Of a DNA stretch of 16,594 nt, positions 14,934-16,594 are shown piece by piece. This stretch comes from an uncultured Lachnospiraceae bacterium (GTDB lineage Bacteria; Bacillota_A; Clostridia; Lachnospirales; Lachnospiraceae): positions 1 through 16,594 of the forward strand of contig CACZQE010000032.1 in assembly GCA_902783205.1 (NCBI GenBank). Reading direction: 5' to 3'. How positions within the stretch are numbered: position 1 is the stretch's first letter; the number at the start of each line of letters is the position of its first letter. The position numbers and the translations under genes are program-made. The notes under the pieces were generated by a model. It searched no databases. It was not told the DNA's origin and saw only the letters and a list, made by a program, of their open reading frames with translations.

Positions 14934-15642
14934 CCGGAAGATGACCTCCTTTTCTGGCAAGTTCTCTTTCGGCCTGGGACTTTCTCAGGTAAATGGGCGC
15001 GTGTTCCGCCGCTGTCTGCATGCGTCCCTCCGAAGCCAGAGCCAGAGCTCTTACACCCACGGCGCCGGCTCTCTGCCGGGACAGGTGGGGCGGAGCGATC
15101 CGGTAAGGGACGCGAACCTTATCTCTGATAGCTTCTGTATTTACCGGTACGCCGTCACCCAGAAATGTGACGGGCAGACCGGTCTCGTTGACCTTTTCCA
15201 GTATGTCCTCAACCGGGCATGCTTCCTGATCCGATACCACAACAAGACCCCGGCTGTCAAAACGGTAAAGTCCTGTGTAGACCTGCTTTCTTCTGGCATC
15301 CATCATGGGGCAGACAATCCCGTCTGTCCCGTAGAGACAGCAGGCCAGCCCTTCCAGGGTGGGAACGGAAATCAGGGGGCGGCCCAGAGCCAGCCCCAGC
15401 CCCTTGGCCGTGGCCGACCCGATCCGCAGACCCGTAAATGAACCCGGTCCCGCAGCGATGGCAATGGCATCGATTTCGGACAGGTCCGTCCGGGTCATCT
15501 GCACGATCTGGTCGATCATGGGCAGTAAGGTCTGTGAATGTGTCAGTTTATAGTCTACCGTGTATTCGGCAATCACTTTATTCTCATCAAGTATGGCAGC
15601 AGAGGCGGTCTGACCCGAGCTGTCAATGGCAAGAAGCTTCAT
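14923..15642 (-). CDS. tsaB: t6A biosynthesis protein TsaB
   Basis: This 239-residue ASKHA-fold protein is the inactive-homologue partner of TsaD in t6A37 tRNA modification. Seen are LLAIDSSGQTASAAIL at the N-terminus, AIAAGPGSFTGLRIG (the conserved core near residue 66-80), ISVPTLEGLA and MMDARRKQVY. It lacks the HHxEGH metal site of TsaD, as expected for TsaB. Length is in the normal range of 220-240. The ATG at 15642 shares one base with the tsaE stop (TAATG) behind a partial AGAGGTGG site, so translation is probably coupled. Its end overlaps rimI by 11 nt. Older names are yeaZ and ydiC. Confidence 0.95.
   Translation of the reverse strand: MKLLAIDSSGQTASAAILDENKVIAEYTVDYKLTHSQTLLPMIDQIVQMTRTDLSEIDAIAIAAGPGSFTGLRIGSATAKGLGLALGRPLISVPTLEGLACCLYGTDGIVCPMMDARRKQVYTGLYRFDSRGLVVVSDQEACPVEDILEKVNETGLPVTFLGDGVPVNTEAIRDKVRVPYRIAPPHLSRQRAGAVGVRALALASEGRMQTAAEHAPIYLRKSQAERELARKGGHLPDEN
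14945..14953 (-). promoter_or_regulatory. Ribosome binding site deciding the rimI start, inside tsaB
   Basis: AAAAGGAGG lies within the last codons of tsaB, 11 nt before ATG 14933. This is a strong match with slightly long spacing. It argues for the short RimI and against the TTG at 14960, which lies upstream of it. Confidence 0.65.
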
Positions 15643-16070
15643 TATTCCACCTCTTTCACGGTAATTTTACGATAGTCAAATCCTTTTTCCGGATCTTTCT
15701 CGATCCGGATCCATGTCAGGCTTTCCGGCAGGAGGCAGTCGACGCGGACCGGCCATTCGATCAGGCATACGCCCTCTCCTTCCAGATATTCGTCAAAGCC
15801 GATCTCGTACATTTCCTCCGGGTCCGCAATCCGGTAGGCATCAAAGTGATAGAGGGGCAGTCTGCCATCCTCATAGACCTGCATGATGGTAAAGGTGGGG
15901 GAGTTGACCGGCCCGCTAATGCCGAGCCCTTTGGCAAATCCCTGTGTAAACACGGTTTTGCCTGTACCCAGATCCCCTTCCAGGCAGTAGACACTGCCGG
16001 CTTCTGCCTTTTGTCCGAAGGTCTGACCGAGAGCAAATGTCTCCTCAGGCCCGTGGCTTTCCACGATCAT
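15642..16070 (-). CDS. tsaE: t6A biosynthesis ATPase TsaE
   Basis: This 142-residue P-loop ATPase binds the TsaB-TsaD complex and is needed for turnover in threonylcarbamoyl-adenosine formation. The Walker A motif is GDLGTGKT (32-39). The family markers SPTFTIMQVY and LYHFDAYRI follow, then the IEWP segment typical of the family. Length is close to the usual 150. The ATG at 16070 overlaps the stop of the upstream membrane protein gene by 4 nt (ATGA), with only a weak GGTGGA site, which points to coupled translation. Its stop overlaps tsaB by one base. Confidence 0.95.
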   Translation of the reverse strand: MIVESHGPEETFALGQTFGQKAEAGSVYCLEGDLGTGKTVFTQGFAKGLGISGPVNSPTFTIMQVYEDGRLPLYHFDAYRIADPEEMYEIGFDEYLEGEGVCLIEWPVRVDCLLPESLTWIRIEKDPEKGFDYRKITVKEVE

Positions 16071-16594
16071 GCTTTTCCACCGTTTTCGCGGATATGTCTG
16101 CGGATAAATTCAATGATGGTATCTTTCTGATCCCCCATGGCGCCGGTGGGCATGAGGAAGGCTCTGTTCCTTCCCGTATAAAGGACCAGGACCGGCTTCA
16201 TGACAGTTACCCTGTTCACATCTTTCCATGCGAAGTCAGCCGCGTCACCCAGAACTTCCAGATGAAGGCCGAACTCATCAACCATGTAATGGAACTCGTC
16301 CTCGTAAACCCTGTTGGCTTTGTTGGCTTTCTTTCCCTGTATATAGGTGCTTAAGGGATAGAAGACCAGAAAGACAAATGCACATACCAGGCTGTAGATA
16401 AGATTCTGGTGTCTGATCAGGTTGTAGATAGGCCACACGATACCGATCACGGTACAGAGGATGGTCACGGGCTGTGAATATGTATGACGGAAGACGAAGG
16501 GAATCAGTTCCCTGTCCGTCACTCTGGCATTCACATAATAATGCTCTCCGACCGGTTTGGCCATCTCATGCTTTACTTCTTTTTCCGGCTCGGA
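16067..16594 (-). CDS. YcxB-like two-helix membrane protein (start may lie beyond window)
   Basis: Function is unknown. From ATG 16564 it is 165 residues, but the frame stays open to the right edge and this ATG has no clear ribosome site, so the true start may be upstream. Counting from that ATG, two hydrophobic segments lie at about 31-50 and 54-75, joined by a short loop with Arg and His. A soluble region follows with VYEDEFHYMVDEFGLHLEV, then AWKDVNRVTVMKPVLVLYTG and a Phe-Leu-Met-Pro sequence. That layout (short N-terminus, two helices, then a compact beta domain with W-K-D and a xxFLMP element) is that of YcxB-like proteins. The gene overlaps tsaE by 4 nt and is likely co-transcribed with the t6A genes, but no functional tie to tRNA modification can be read from the sequence. 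Confidence 0.7.
   Translation of the reverse strand, partial: SEPEKEVKHEMAKPVGEHYYVNARVTDRELIPFVFRHTYSQPVTILCTVIGIVWPIYNLIRHQNLIYSLVCAFVFLVFYPLSTYIQGKKANKANRVYEDEFHYMVDEFGLHLEVLGDAADFAWKDVNRVTVMKPVLVLYTGRNRAFLMPTGAMGDQKDTIIEFIRRHIRENGGKA

Overview
The window looks like a chromosomal segment of a moderately GC-rich, low-oxygen-adapted Firmicute, most likely a Lachnospiraceae-type gut clostridium. Strong AGGAGG-type ribosome sites precede most genes. It carries a class III (Firmicutes-type) fructose-1,6-bisphosphatase and a very large Cna-B/SpaA-type surface protein. The genus cannot be fixed from sequence alone. Every supported gene lies on the minus strand, so transcription runs from the right edge to the left edge. 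No mobile element, rRNA, tRNA or CRISPR array was seen.

Right part (16594 to 12532): a small two-helix membrane protein (YcxB-like) is followed by the tRNA-modification genes tsaE, tsaB, rimI, rnz and tsaD. They are packed with overlaps of 1, 4 or 11 nt or gaps under 20 nt. TsaE, TsaB and TsaD form the bacterial t6A37 machinery, RimI is the usual companion acetyltransferase, and RNase Z matures tRNA 3' ends. The block reads as a tRNA maturation operon.

Middle and left-middle part (12479 to 3141): after a 52-nt gap, the widest inside the train, come ispD, a divergent clpX, fbp, an aconitase-superfamily hydratase, ilvB, ilvN and sodA. Spacers are 50 nt or less and ispD/clpX share one base. This is a mixed operon: isoprenoid precursor synthesis, an AAA+ unfoldase, gluconeogenesis, an Fe-S hydro-lyase, acetolactate synthase and Mn superoxide dismutase. 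A small hairpin at the ilvN stop codon may reduce read-through into sodA. A strong intrinsic terminator follows sodA.

Left part (2993 to 1): a separate transcription unit with its own promoter, whose -35 box abuts the sodA terminator T-tract. It encodes a secreted surface adhesin or pilin-like protein starting at GTG. It has a signal peptide, a highly acidic linker, a fimbrial-type isopeptide domain and at least three SpaA/Cna-B repeats, and it runs off the left edge.

No complete unknown system was found. The best leads are: a ClpX paralogue with altered RKH and IGF loops and no clpP beside it; a five-cysteine insertion near the C-terminus of IlvB; an aconitase-family hydratase lacking the usual SCTN signature, placed directly before ilvBN; and the linkage of that oxygen-sensitive hydro-lyase to sodA.
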